From the NCBI GenBank assembly GCA_947625335.1, contig CANQNY010000002.1:1-57813 (forward strand): 57,813 bases of DNA, given 5' to 3'. Below are positions 28,350-38,083 of the stretch, piece by piece (the first letter of the stretch is position 1; each line of letters starts with the position of its first letter). Origin of the DNA: an uncultured Clostridia bacterium. Lineage in GTDB: Bacteria > Bacillota > Clostridia > Oscillospirales > Ruminococcaceae. Under the pieces are notes generated by a model, which did not search any database, had not been told where the DNA came from, and saw nothing but the letters and a program-made list of their open reading frames with translations. Made by a program: the position numbers and the translations under genes.

Positions 28350-29237
28350 ATGCAGGAAAAAATACCCGCTACGCCGGACGAACAAATCAAGAAACTTCGC
28401 GAACGCGGCTGTATTATCCGCGATGAAGAACTTGTCCGCAAAACGCTTAAATACATCAACTATTACAGGCTTTCAAACTATTTCGAGCCGTTCTCGGTGG
28501 ATAAGCACCGCTACGAGGAGGGAACGACTTTTGAGAAGATACTCACGGTCTACGAGATGGACAGAAAGCTACGCAGCGTGCTTATCGCGGCGTTGGAGGA
28601 GATAGAAATCGCTCTGCGGGCGGCGGTGTCAAATTTTCACGCGCTGAAATACGGAGCTTTGGGGTATCTTAATCCCAACACGTTTGACCGCTCGCATAAT
28701 CATCAAAGTTTTATCTCCCGCGTAAAACATCTTATCGAGTGCAACGACGAGCGCGAATTTGTCCGCCACTACAACTCGAAATACGATGGGAAATTCCCGC
28801 TTTGGGTGGTTATGGAACTTTTCAGTTTCGGGACGCTGGCGTTCTTTTACAAGGATATGAAAACGGAGGACAAAAAGGCTCTCGCAAACGAATATTACGG
28901 CTGTTCTCCGACAGAAATGGACAACTGGATTTTCTGCCTGAACGAACTTAGAAATTACTGCGCGCACTACAACCGCCTTTACGGGAATAATTTCCCCGTT
29001 TTGCCGAGAACGCCGAAGAATTTCCCCGTAGAGCTTTCCGACAACGTTTTCGGCTACATAATCGTTATGAAACAGCTTTATCACGACAAGGCGGGCTGGA
29101 ACGAGCGAGTTGTAAAACCCGTTTCCCGAATGATACGGAAAAACTCCGACGCGATAAGGCTCTCCGACCTCGGTTTTCCGAAGGGCTGGGAAACTTTAAT
29201 AGCGTTTACCGATACGGAAGATAAGACCGAAGACTAA
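28350..29237 (+). CDS. Abi-family (Abi_2, AbiD/AbiF-like) protein with HEPN motif
   Basis: TPDEQIKKLRERGCIIRDEELVRKTLKYINYYRLSNYFEPF (Abi_2 N-term) and ELRNYCAHYNRLYG (R-x4-H HEPN RNase motif). Confidence 0.88.
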   Translation: MQEKIPATPDEQIKKLRERGCIIRDEELVRKTLKYINYYRLSNYFEPFSVDKHRYEEGTTFEKILTVYEMDRKLRSVLIAALEEIEIALRAAVSNFHALKYGALGYLNPNTFDRSHNHQSFISRVKHLIECNDEREFVRHYNSKYDGKFPLWVVMELFSFGTLAFFYKDMKTEDKKALANEYYGCSPTEMDNWIFCLNELRNYCAHYNRLYGNNFPVLPRTPKNFPVELSDNVFGYIIVMKQLYHDKAGWNERVVKPVSRMIRKNSDAIRLSDLGFPKGWETLIAFTDTEDKTED

Positions 29238-29256
29238 ACTGATTTGCGGTGATTAT

Positions 29257-31197
29257 ATGGCAGGTTTTAAGAAGTTTATCGAAACGGGCGGTCTGTCCCT
29301 TGACGAGATAAAAAAGAACATCAACAATATGGTAAACCACGCCGTAGCGGACGTTGCCGAAACCGTTGCGGACGACCTCACTCAGCTTGCGCCGAAAGAC
29401 GTTCGCAAAAAGGTGAAAAAAGCTGTGCGCGAGGCGGTGAAACCTCCCGAAACGGAGCGTGAGACCGCCAAAGCGGAAAAAATACCGCCGCTTTCCGACA
29501 GCGAAGAGCGTTTGCCGAACACCATCGCCTACCCTCACGAGGCTGTTCCCGATAATTTAAGCGCGCAGGACGAGTATATGCTTGAAAAAATACGCAAGAT
29601 GCGCTCGCTTGAGGAGATAACGCGAAACAACTATATAGTACGCAGCTGCGCCGAAATAACTATGGTTCGGCAGGGCGAATTTATGGCGGACGTGGAGGAC
29701 AGCTACGAGCGAAAAGTATACTGCGGAGTGGCAAGACCCATTTACGCGGCGTTTTCAAATTCGCAGCTGCGAACCTACTTCACCTGGCGGACCGACGTTC
29801 GGCGCGGGATTTTTCCCGAAACGGATAAGCCGTATGTTATGCTGTACTGTTACGAGCTTATGAACAAAATAGGCGTAAAATCAAGCGACGAGGCGTTTGA
29901 AAAGCTCCTTTTGGTGTTCAAAAATTACGAGAATTCGCCGTCTTTCCCGAAAGACAAGGTTTGCCGCTGGATAAAGGATTTCTACGCGTTCAACGACATT
30001 TCCGTGCCGCTGCCCGAGGATATGACGGAAAACGCCTTAGACCCCGATATTCTGGATATAGAACACGGAATTTTTAAGGATAAGCTGGAATATTTCGCGA
30101 ATAATTCCGCATACGACATAAAAAACAGCACGTTTTATTCCGACGCCTCGAAACCGCTGCTTAACGGCGCGTGCGAGGAGGTTTTTTCGGCTTTGGCGAA
30201 ATATTTCGGGGAGTATGATTTAAATATTACAACTCTCGTTTGCGGGAAACTTAAAAAAGATTACACCTGGGAGCCGTTCAGGGACGCTCTGGTCGACAGG
30301 GAACGCCAAGACGGGTTTCACGCCGTGTCGATAAACGGCGCGGAACGTTACATCGTAAAGCGCGGCGAACCTACGCTTGTAAGTTTCGAGCATTTGCCCA
30401 TGAGGGGGCTTATCGGGTACATTCTAAAGGATATTGAGGCAAGACTTCGCAAGAGGCTGCGCGTTGCCCGAAAAATAAGCGCAAATCCCTCTATGATGAC
30501 AAACGACGTTGTAAACCGCGGCAGGCTTGAAAAGGCTACGGGTTCGGAACGGTTTGAAAAGACTATCGACGAGGCTATGACGCGGGTTTATGATAAATTC
30601 AACATAGAAGAACCCGAAATTTTCAGAAGACTTCGAGAGTCAACTCCTTACGAGGAATTTAGCCCTAAGGAAATTGTTATCGACGAGTCCAAGCTGGAGG
30701 AAATCCGCAGGAAATCCGACGAGATTGCCGAAAAGCTGATAATTTCCGACGAGGATATAGAACAAATCTCAAACGGGATAAGCGACGACGATTTCTCGGA
30801 AAAAGTGTCCCAATACGCACAGTACAGCGACACCGCCGAAACTGCCGATACCGCCGATACGCAAAAAAATATTCCCGAACCGAACGGCTTGGGAACGCAG
30901 AATACAACGGATACGCCCGAAATGCCCGCTTTGGTCGACCTTGGCGGAGAACTCCCCGACAACTGGAACGCTTTCGCACAAAGCCTTACCAAAACGGAAC
31001 TGGGACTTCTAAAAAATATGCTTTCGGGCAAAGCCGATGAATACTGCCGCTCAAACGACATCTTCGCAGAACCCGTTTTCGAGAGAATAAATCTCGCGGC
31101 TTTGGACAACATGGGAGATGTAGTTATCGAAAACGGAGAGATTATCCCCGATTACGCCGACGAGGTGCGAATTATCGCCGACGCATTTGAGGAGTAA
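29257..31197 (+). CDS. TerB_N/TerB_C-like domain protein, unknown function
   Basis: RTYFTWRTDVRRGIFPETDKPYVMLYCYELMNKIG (TerB_N-like) and C-terminal GLLKNMLSGKADEYCRSNDIFAEPVFERINLAALDNMGDVVIENGEIIPDYADEV (TerB_C-like). Confidence 0.65.
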   Translation: MAGFKKFIETGGLSLDEIKKNINNMVNHAVADVAETVADDLTQLAPKDVRKKVKKAVREAVKPPETERETAKAEKIPPLSDSEERLPNTIAYPHEAVPDNLSAQDEYMLEKIRKMRSLEEITRNNYIVRSCAEITMVRQGEFMADVEDSYERKVYCGVARPIYAAFSNSQLRTYFTWRTDVRRGIFPETDKPYVMLYCYELMNKIGVKSSDEAFEKLLLVFKNYENSPSFPKDKVCRWIKDFYAFNDISVPLPEDMTENALDPDILDIEHGIFKDKLEYFANNSAYDIKNSTFYSDASKPLLNGACEEVFSALAKYFGEYDLNITTLVCGKLKKDYTWEPFRDALVDRERQDGFHAVSINGAERYIVKRGEPTLVSFEHLPMRGLIGYILKDIEARLRKRLRVARKISANPSMMTNDVVNRGRLEKATGSERFEKTIDEAMTRVYDKFNIEEPEIFRRLRESTPYEEFSPKEIVIDESKLEEIRRKSDEIAEKLIISDEDIEQISNGISDDDFSEKVSQYAQYSDTAETADTADTQKNIPEPNGLGTQNTTDTPEMPALVDLGGELPDNWNAFAQSLTKTELGLLKNMLSGKADEYCRSNDIFAEPVFERINLAALDNMGDVVIENGEIIPDYADEVRIIADAFEE

Positions 31198-31198
31198 T

Positions 31199-32200
31199 TC
31201 AGCGGATTACCGAAAGCCTTAAATCACCTGTAAGGCGAAAATCCTTTTCAATGCCCTCGGTGATGATTATTTCACCGTCTTTTGTAATAAGTATCATATC
31301 AAACCCGCCGACGGCACGCCAAAAGCCCTCGGCGGAATTTTTTCCCATAACGAATATAGCCGTTGACATCGCGTCGCAAAGCGCGCCGTCCGAGGCGATT
31401 ATTGTTGCCGAAAGCAGGTCGTTGTCGGCGGGATAACCCGTTTTCGGGTCAATAATATGCCCGTACACCGTGCCGTCGGGAGCAGTAAAAAAACGCTTGT
31501 ATTTCCCCGAGGTAACAGCCGTTTTGTCGGAAATGCTTAAAATCCCGACAATTCCGTCGTCGGCGGGGTCTTTCACGCCGATTTTCCAGTCCGAGCCGTC
31601 GGGTTTTGAGCCGTATGCCAGAACGTTCCCGCCGAAGTTTACAAGCGCGGATTTTACGCCGTGTTTTGAGAGAATTTCCGCCGCCCGAGCCGTTGCATAA
31701 CCCTTTGCGACAGCCCCCAGATCCAGCATCATACCCTCTTCAAGCGTTATCTCGTTTCCCGAAACCGCGACCTTTTCATAGCCGACAAGCTTCAGCAGTT
31801 CTGAAATTTCCTCGGCGGACGGGACGCGGTTTTCGTCCGTGGTAAATCCCCACGCCGCAAGAACGGGATAAATAGTCGGGTCAAGCGCGCCGCCTGTCTT
31901 TCGTGCCTGCTCCAGCGCGAACGACACAATATTCGCCGTCATAGGGCTGACCTTCGAGCGTTTTCCGTGATTTAGCTCGAAAATCTCGCTGTTCTCGTCA
32001 GTCACGGACCACAGCCGCTCCATTTCGGCTACGCTGTCTTGTATCTCGGAACACGCCGCCTCGGCGTCGTTTCCGTAAGCGGTGACTTCCGCAAAGGTGT
32101 TCATAGCGAAAAAGGTCGAAGAATATTCCGTGTTATTGACATTCTCACAGCCCGAAAGCAAAAACAATGCTATTAAAGCTATACCGCACAATTTTTTCAT
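31199..32200 (-). CDS. apbE: FAD:protein FMN transferase, lipoprotein (start at MKKLCGIALIALFLLSGCEN)
   Basis: Lipobox LLSGC; FAMNTFAEVTAYG; DLGAVAKGYATARAAEIL; ALVNFGGNVLAYG; TSGKYKRFF; HIIDPKTGYPA. Confidence 0.93.
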   Translation of the reverse strand: MKKLCGIALIALFLLSGCENVNNTEYSSTFFAMNTFAEVTAYGNDAEAACSEIQDSVAEMERLWSVTDENSEIFELNHGKRSKVSPMTANIVSFALEQARKTGGALDPTIYPVLAAWGFTTDENRVPSAEEISELLKLVGYEKVAVSGNEITLEEGMMLDLGAVAKGYATARAAEILSKHGVKSALVNFGGNVLAYGSKPDGSDWKIGVKDPADDGIVGILSISDKTAVTSGKYKRFFTAPDGTVYGHIIDPKTGYPADNDLLSATIIASDGALCDAMSTAIFVMGKNSAEGFWRAVGGFDMILITKDGEIIITEGIEKDFRLTGDLRLSVIR

Positions 32201-32237
32201 ACAAATTCTCCTTTTTTCTGCTTTTCCGATTTTTGGC

Positions 32238-32270
32238 AAAAAAATCCCGCAGACAAGGGGGTGTCTGCGG
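32238..32270 (-). terminator. Rho-independent terminator/attenuator upstream of apbE
   Basis: CCGCAGACA-CCCCCT-TGTCTGCGG followed by GATTTTTTT. Confidence 0.8.
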
Positions 32271-32388
32271 CAACTCAAATCAATGCGCCGTATCGTTTGG
32301 GGAAAACAGATACCGGCAAATAATTGGGGAAAATATATAAGAAGTATGTAAGCCATTAAAGCTACAATACTATCTTGCTCTTTATTAC
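32238..32388 (-). ncRNA. Candidate structured sRNA or apbE leader with C-rich loops
   Basis: Bounded by TTGCAA-N17-TATAAT (32395-32423, minus) and a terminator hairpin (32247-32270 plus T-run 32238-32244); internal stems and repeated UUUUCCCCAA in unpaired segments. Confidence 0.55.
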
Positions 32389-32394
32389 ATATCA

Positions 32395-32423
32395 ATTATA
32401 ACATTTTTCTTACAGATTTGCAA
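32395..32423 (-). promoter_or_regulatory. Putative sigma-70 promoter of the candidate RNA/apbE leader
   Basis: TTGCAA-N17-TATAAT on minus strand. Confidence 0.6.
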
Positions 32424-32472
32424 CAACCATTTCATACAAATTTAATCGCAATTTTTTGGTAATTTTCCACAA

Positions 32473-33426
32473 CTACGCCAGTCCGAACAGCTTTTCAAGC
32501 AAATCTACGGCTGTAAGTACAACAGGAATTGTCAAAATGCAGGCGATAGTAGACATTGCAAAGTGATTTGAGGCATACTGCTCGTTTTTGCCGAATTTGT
32601 ATGCAAACATTATCGACGCGGACGCCGTCGGAGAGCTTGCCGCCATAAGCACCGTTCTCACGACAAGCGGAGCGGCTCCCAACCGCTCGGCGTTTACGAC
32701 AATAACCGCCAGAATAAGCGGGATAATAAGCAGCTTGAGCGACTGGACATAGTAGATCCTCGGATTTTTCAGCCCCGAAAGCAGCCCCGCCTTGGCAATC
32801 GTCGCCCCCGAAACTATCATTGCAAGCGGGGTGTTCATTGAAGCTATGTAGGTAAGCGGTCTGTCGATTATTTCGGGCAGGTCAAGCCCCGTAAAGAAGA
32901 ACACCAGCCCCGCCGCTATTGCGATTATCGCGGGAGACGCAAGTATTTTAAGCAGCGACTTCGGGGAGGCTTTCTGTTTCCCGCCCATAAGAATAACTCC
33001 GTGCGTCCACATAAAGACGTTGAACGCGGTGATAAAGCTTGTAAGGTAGAAAACGCCCTCCGCGCCGAACGCCGCCTCCGCCAGCGGAATTCCCATAAAC
33101 GCGCAGTTTGAATACCCTGCCGCGAAACGCTCGACCTCAAAATCAGCGTGTTTTGCCGAAACCGCAAACCGCGCGATAATCGTCATAACCGTCTGGCAGA
33201 AAAACGCGAGTATCATGGAATACAAAAGCCCTTTTGCGAGTTCGGGCTTGAATTCCGTCTGATAGGCGTTTATTATAACGGCGGGAGTCACCACCGTAAG
33301 CGTGATGTTTGAAAGCTGCCGCGTGGAGTTGTCGTCAAGCATTTTCAGCTTATATATCAAATACCCCACCGCCAGCAGAATAAACATTATAACCGCCTGA
33401 TTTGCGATAATCAGCGCGTTTTGCAT
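32473..33426 (-). CDS. AEC-family (auxin efflux carrier-like) transporter
   Basis: 10-TM pattern; LSNITLTVVTPAVIINAY, SNCAFMGIPLAEAAFG. Confidence 0.9.
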   Translation of the reverse strand: MQNALIIANQAVIMFILLAVGYLIYKLKMLDDNSTRQLSNITLTVVTPAVIINAYQTEFKPELAKGLLYSMILAFFCQTVMTIIARFAVSAKHADFEVERFAAGYSNCAFMGIPLAEAAFGAEGVFYLTSFITAFNVFMWTHGVILMGGKQKASPKSLLKILASPAIIAIAAGLVFFFTGLDLPEIIDRPLTYIASMNTPLAMIVSGATIAKAGLLSGLKNPRIYYVQSLKLLIIPLILAVIVVNAERLGAAPLVVRTVLMAASSPTASASIMFAYKFGKNEQYASNHFAMSTIACILTIPVVLTAVDLLEKLFGLA

Positions 33427-33485
33427 AAAAACTCCTCCTCAAAAACAAAACAGACAAGCAAAAGCGTTGTCTGTTCAAGCGCAAA

Positions 33486-33923
33486 TTATTTATTAAAGTC
33501 CGACGAGTTTGGAATAATCTTAAAAGTCGGGTCTGTCGCGGATAAAATATCCACAACATCATTTTCGGTGACAATACAAAAATGTTTGTTGTACAAATCT
33601 CCGTATATCCCCAAACTTTCCAATGCTGTCCATTTCAGGAAATCCGAATTTTCCACCCTGTACAAAAACCAATCCCGAAAATAAAAGTTGTCGTTGTGTT
33701 TTTTCTGAACGGGCATATATGTCGCCATTCGCAAGCCCTCGTCCGAAAAAATATACATGGGGATATTCCCGTCAAATGACACTTTTATTATCTTATCGTC
33801 AAATTCCACAAGGAAAACGATCCCGCTTTCCTCATGTCTTACGTCGACAGAATAAGCGTGACATTCGGGGATACTCTCCGGGTTCCACCTTGTCCAGACT
33901 TCATCTTTGTGCAGCTCGTACAT
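33486..33923 (-). CDS. Hypothetical protein
   Basis: 145 aa ORF; no family recognised. Confidence 0.6.
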   Translation of the reverse strand: MYELHKDEVWTRWNPESIPECHAYSVDVRHEESGIVFLVEFDDKIIKVSFDGNIPMYIFSDEGLRMATYMPVQKKHNDNFYFRDWFLYRVENSDFLKWTALESLGIYGDLYNKHFCIVTENDVVDILSATDPTFKIIPNSSDFNK

Positions 33924-33930
33924 AAAACTG

Positions 33931-34497
33931 TTATTTCTTATCCTCTCCGATTATCCTGTTAAGCCTAGACTTTAACGGAACGGAAATAAGCGTCGACAGC
34001 ACGATTTTCATTCCGTCAAACGGCAAAAACGGCAGCACGCACGCCGTGAGAGCTACGGCAAGGGTTTTCCCCGTGAAAATCATAAACCACGCTGTTCCGA
34101 ACGCGTAAAGCGCGAGCGTTCCGAGAATCATTCCGACGGGAACGGTCCAATGCGCCTTTGACTTCATTTCCGCGAAAACGCCCGTGATAAGCGCAAGCGG
34201 GATATATCCGATTATGTAGCCGCCCGTCACCCCGAACAGCACGCCGAACCCGCCCGCGTGATTTGAAAACACAGGCAGTCCTACCGCGCCCAGCAATATG
34301 TACACCAGCACCGCCAATGCTCCGCGCTTGCCGCCCAAAATCGCGCCCGCAATGTAAATCGCAAACGTTGCAAGCGATATAGGCACAAGCCCCGGCAGCG
34401 GCACGGAAAACGGCGCGGCAACGCATATTATCGCCGCGAAAATCGCCGTAAACACAATGCTCTTAAGTGAAAACAAGCTCTTCTTTTGTTCTTTCAT
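33931..34497 (-). CDS. bioY: Biotin transporter BioY
   Basis: PFSVPLPGLVPISLATFAIYIAGAILGGKRGALAVLVYILLGAVGLPVFSNHAGGFGVLFGVTGGYIIGYI. Confidence 0.95.
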   Translation of the reverse strand: MKEQKKSLFSLKSIVFTAIFAAIICVAAPFSVPLPGLVPISLATFAIYIAGAILGGKRGALAVLVYILLGAVGLPVFSNHAGGFGVLFGVTGGYIIGYIPLALITGVFAEMKSKAHWTVPVGMILGTLALYAFGTAWFMIFTGKTLAVALTACVLPFLPFDGMKIVLSTLISVPLKSRLNRIIGEDKK

Positions 34498-34521
34498 AAC
34501 AATCTCTCCTATAATTTAATT

Positions 34522-35115
34522 TTATTTAAGCTCCAGCTCGGACAGTTTTTCCTCCGAAACGAAAGCCGCAAGCCCCCGCGTCACCATTTTCACCGCTATT
34601 TCGGTAATAAGCGCGGGATCGTCCTTACAGCCGCTCTCAAACCACGCCTCGTACAGCGACATAAGCCCCGACACCGAAAATTCCGCCGCGGCGTTTACGA
34701 TATTTTCGCCCGCGAGGTCGCCCGTGCTTTTCAAAGCCGCGCACACCAGTTTTCGCATTACAGCTTTTATCTTGCCTTTTGTAAACAACTCGGAGTTGTG
34801 CTGCATAAGACGGAGAAAATACTCCCGCCGCACGCCTATTACAGCGCCTATATCGCGGATTACCGCGCCCACGTCGAGAATGCTTTTTCCGCTTTTTCCA
34901 ACGTCGGAAAATTCGCCTAAAAGCTCGTCCTCAAGCTGCGCGATAACATCGTCCACAGCGCGGTAATGCCGATAAAAGGTCTTTCGGTTTATTTCGGCGC
35001 GGGCGCAGATCTCGGATATGGTGATTTTTTGCAGCGGCTTTTCGCACAAAAGCTGCAAAACCGCCTCGCGTATAATGCGGCGGGTCTTTTCAACCCGCAA
35101 ATCGGGATTTTCCAT
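34522..35115 (-). CDS. TetR/AcrR-family transcriptional regulator
   Basis: RIIREAVLQLLCEKPLQKITISEICARAEINRKTFYRHYRAVDDVI. Confidence 0.93.
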   Translation of the reverse strand: MENPDLRVEKTRRIIREAVLQLLCEKPLQKITISEICARAEINRKTFYRHYRAVDDVIAQLEDELLGEFSDVGKSGKSILDVGAVIRDIGAVIGVRREYFLRLMQHNSELFTKGKIKAVMRKLVCAALKSTGDLAGENIVNAAAEFSVSGLMSLYEAWFESGCKDDPALITEIAVKMVTRGLAAFVSEEKLSELELK

Positions 35116-35519
35116 TACTTGATTTCGGTCTTGCCTTTGGTTTTCTTGACCTCGGCAGTTTCGGTATCGCTGTCGTGAGCAGTTTTATTCTGGGCAATAG
35201 CGGATTTTACAACGCGGATTTTCGTGCGATCCGAACCCGTTTCGATAAGCACGGTGTCCTTCTGCACGGAAATAACGCGCCCGATTATGCCGCCGTTGGT
35301 GATGACCTCGTCTGCGACCTGAAGATTGTTAAGCATGCTTTCGGTCTCTTTAGCGCGCTTTTTTTCGGGTCTTATGATGAGAAAGTAGAAAATCAGCACC
35401 ATAAGCACCAGCGGCAGAATAAGCGTAAGTATGCTCCCCAATCCGCCCGCAGTCGTATTCGCCGCGTCAGCAGCGGAGTTCGCGGCTGCCGATTCAGCCA
35501 GTAATGTAAACAAATTCAT
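35115..35519 (-). CDS. yajC: Preprotein translocase subunit YajC
   Basis: VLMVLIFYFLIIRPEKKRAKE...LQVADEVITNGGIIGRVISV. Confidence 0.93.
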   Translation of the reverse strand: MNLFTLLAESAAANSAADAANTTAGGLGSILTLILPLVLMVLIFYFLIIRPEKKRAKETESMLNNLQVADEVITNGGIIGRVISVQKDTVLIETGSDRTKIRVVKSAIAQNKTAHDSDTETAEVKKTKGKTEIK

Positions 35520-35584
35520 AAAAATTCCTCCAAAAAAATATTATTTACCCCGCAAATGCGGTTTTTAACAAATTAAATCATAAA

Positions 35585-36775
35585 TCAACTCTCGCGGAAA
35601 ACCTCAACGCCCGCCTCGCCGAACGCCTTTTGCGCGTCTGCGGAAAGCCCGCTTTTCGCGAGAACGGCGATGTTTTTTCCGCCCGACTGTTTCAGCTTAT
35701 TTGCAAAGTCCAGAGCGGCTTGATAAGCGTTTTCGCCGCCTGCCGAATAGTCCGCGATAACATTCACATTTGCAAGTTTCGCCTTATCCGCGCAAAGTTC
35801 CGCATCCGTGCCCGAAGTTTCGTCCGCCGTGACGTTCTTTCCGTCAAACTCCAGCCAAAGCTGCGCGCCGTTCTTTTCAGCGCCCGCCTTTGCCGCGTCA
35901 ACCGCTTTCCACAACGCCTCCACGCGCTTTGTTTTATCCGAAAGCGGCAGATTGTTCAGATAATTCGTAATATCCACGCCGTGGAACACGGGGTACATTG
36001 TGTTTTTGCAAATTATATGCTTAAAGCCTGCCCCCGAAAGCTCCTCGCAAATGCCGCCGATATAGCTTACAGCGTCCGCGGAAAACGGCGAGAGCCATTG
36101 TTTTCCGCCGCGGTCGGGATAATCGTCCAGCCAGCCGCCGCCCGAAACTATTCTGTAGCCGCCCGCTATCCACGGAGCTTTATTGTCCTTAAGAGTGCTT
36201 ATCCGTGCTGCGGGAATCATTCCCGCCTTGGTGATATAATCGCATATCTGCTCCGCAGTAAGCGCGCCGTCGATAAATTCGTTATCCTTTGCTGTGGGAA
36301 TTTCGCTTTTATAGTAAAGCATACCGTCGTCGTTTTTGAGCGTGACCACCGCCACCCCGAACCCCGACTCCTTTGCCGCAGCAAGCGCGCCCGAAAGCGA
36401 CGCGGAACTCTTCGCGGCGTCCTCCGGGAGAACGTACATTCTGCCGTCCGTCACCACGGGTTCGGGAGACGTGCTTGTCGAAGACGAGCTTTCCGCTGTA
36501 GAGCTATCAACGCTTTCCTGCGCGGAATTCTGCGAGCTTTGAGAGCCCTGTGAACTTTGCTCCGACGAGGAAGAACTGTCCCCCGAAACATACTGTTCTC
36601 GGTTCTGCAAATAGTTCATAATAGGCTTTCCGACGCCGTAGCCCACCACTCCCAGCACGCACGCCGCCGCTATCGTTATCACAATCGACAGCACCTGTCT
36701 TGATTTGCTTTTCTTTTTGTTGTAAAGATTGTATTTTCTGCGTTTGATTTTGATATTTGTCTTCTTTGGTTTCAC
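35585..36775 (-). CDS. Putative glycoside hydrolase-like extracytoplasmic protein with Ser/Gln linker
   Basis: N-terminal TM, SSSSEQSSQGSQSSQNSAQ linker, TIM-barrel-like domain (AEQICDYITKAGMIPAARISTLKD). Confidence 0.6.
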   Translation of the reverse strand: MKPKKTNIKIKRRKYNLYNKKKSKSRQVLSIVITIAAACVLGVVGYGVGKPIMNYLQNREQYVSGDSSSSSEQSSQGSQSSQNSAQESVDSSTAESSSSTSTSPEPVVTDGRMYVLPEDAAKSSASLSGALAAAKESGFGVAVVTLKNDDGMLYYKSEIPTAKDNEFIDGALTAEQICDYITKAGMIPAARISTLKDNKAPWIAGGYRIVSGGGWLDDYPDRGGKQWLSPFSADAVSYIGGICEELSGAGFKHIICKNTMYPVFHGVDITNYLNNLPLSDKTKRVEALWKAVDAAKAGAEKNGAQLWLEFDGKNVTADETSGTDAELCADKAKLANVNVIADYSAGGENAYQAALDFANKLKQSGGKNIAVLAKSGLSADAQKAFGEAGVEVFRES

Positions 36776-36810
36776 TTAATGCCCGTTCCTTTCTGTAACT
36801 TTTTCGCAAA

Positions 36811-37416
36811 TCAGAATTTTGCGGTATATCCCACTAAAACATTAAACGCCAGCGACACAACGCCTATATAAATCATCATAATAGGGTAGCCTCTGAAAAC
36901 TTTCGGTATCTTTTCGGAGTCCAGCCTGTCATGCGCGATATTGAGGAAAAATCCCGCGAGGAAAAATCCTATTCCCGTGCCGAAACCGTACCCGATATAG
37001 CTCCAGATGTCGCTGCCGTAACTTGAATTCAAAAACAACGCGCCGATTACCGCGCAGTTGAAAATTGCCAGATGCACGAACTTCTTTATCTTCTTGAACG
37101 TCGCGTGGAAAAATTTCCACAGCAAAAACAGCCCCGCAACGTACAAAACGCCTATAACGCCTATATAGATAAGCGGCATAAACAAATACCCGTATTTCAT
37201 CGGCAAAACCGTTTTATCAAAGAAATACGACGCCGCGCTTGCCGCCGTAGTCATAGCGGTAATTCCCACGGTAAAGCCGACAACGTGTTCGTCGCGGCGC
37301 GACACATAAATAGCGACGTTAGCACCGAACGCCCTGTCGAAAATGGCGTTTTGCATAAATATCGACATCATCGCAAGACTTATTATCTTTGCGAAAACTT
37401 CGCCTATATGTTCCAT
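36811..37416 (-). CDS. Rnf/Nqr membrane subunit, RnfA-like, divergent
   Basis: IFNCAVIGALFLN, GYGFGTGIGFFLAGFF, IPKVFRGYPIMMIYIGVVSLAFNVLVGY aligned by eye to RnfA. Confidence 0.82.
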   Translation of the reverse strand: MEHIGEVFAKIISLAMMSIFMQNAIFDRAFGANVAIYVSRRDEHVVGFTVGITAMTTAASAASYFFDKTVLPMKYGYLFMPLIYIGVIGVLYVAGLFLLWKFFHATFKKIKKFVHLAIFNCAVIGALFLNSSYGSDIWSYIGYGFGTGIGFFLAGFFLNIAHDRLDSEKIPKVFRGYPIMMIYIGVVSLAFNVLVGYTAKF

Positions 37417-37447
37417 TGTCCGCTCCTTTCGTCAATATATACCGCTT

Positions 37448-38083
37448 TCATTGAATATCCTCGGAATGGTCCACAAATCTTGCCGTTTTGGACGCGGAAT
37501 TTCTCTTAACGACGGCTCTGCAGAGCGCGGCGAAAATTCCCACCAGAATAAACCCGAAAAACGGCGACTGCGCCGAGGGCATAACGGGATCGAACAGCCG
37601 CAGTCCGAACAGCGTCCCGAAAGCCAGCACCTCGCGGACAAACCCCACCAAAAACGCCGCAATCGCATACCCGCCGACATATATCAGCGCGTCTACAGCC
37701 ATTTCCCCGTAGGGTTTCAGGTAAAAGCGGGTTTCCGTTTTCGCAAGCAAAAGCGAATTTACCGTTAAAAGCTCGATATACAGCGTAACATTAGACTCGT
37801 GCGCGGGAAAAAGCTTGTCCGTCACCAAAATCGTCGGAATAAACATAAGCGCGGCGACAATTGCGTAAAGCAGAATTCTTATCGAATAGGCAATCTTCCG
37901 CGGGATAAACCTGCATATAAGAATACTTATATACGACATCATAAAAAAGCTTAACACCAGTATAAGCGCATTTTCCGCGGAGGTCGCCGCAACGATTATG
38001 GGCGCGGTGACAAGCCCGCTCATAAACACAATGTTCTGTTTGAACAGACCGTCGGGATTTGCCGAAAATCTACTGTTTTTCAT
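37448..38083 (-). CDS. Rnf/Nqr membrane subunit, RnfE-like, divergent (start MKNSRFSANPDG)
   Basis: ATSAENALILVLSF, LTVNSLLLAKTE, VREVLAFGTLFGLRLF aligned by eye to RnfE. Confidence 0.78.
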   Translation of the reverse strand: MKNSRFSANPDGLFKQNIVFMSGLVTAPIIVAATSAENALILVLSFFMMSYISILICRFIPRKIAYSIRILLYAIVAALMFIPTILVTDKLFPAHESNVTLYIELLTVNSLLLAKTETRFYLKPYGEMAVDALIYVGGYAIAAFLVGFVREVLAFGTLFGLRLFDPVMPSAQSPFFGFILVGIFAALCRAVVKRNSASKTARFVDHSEDIQ

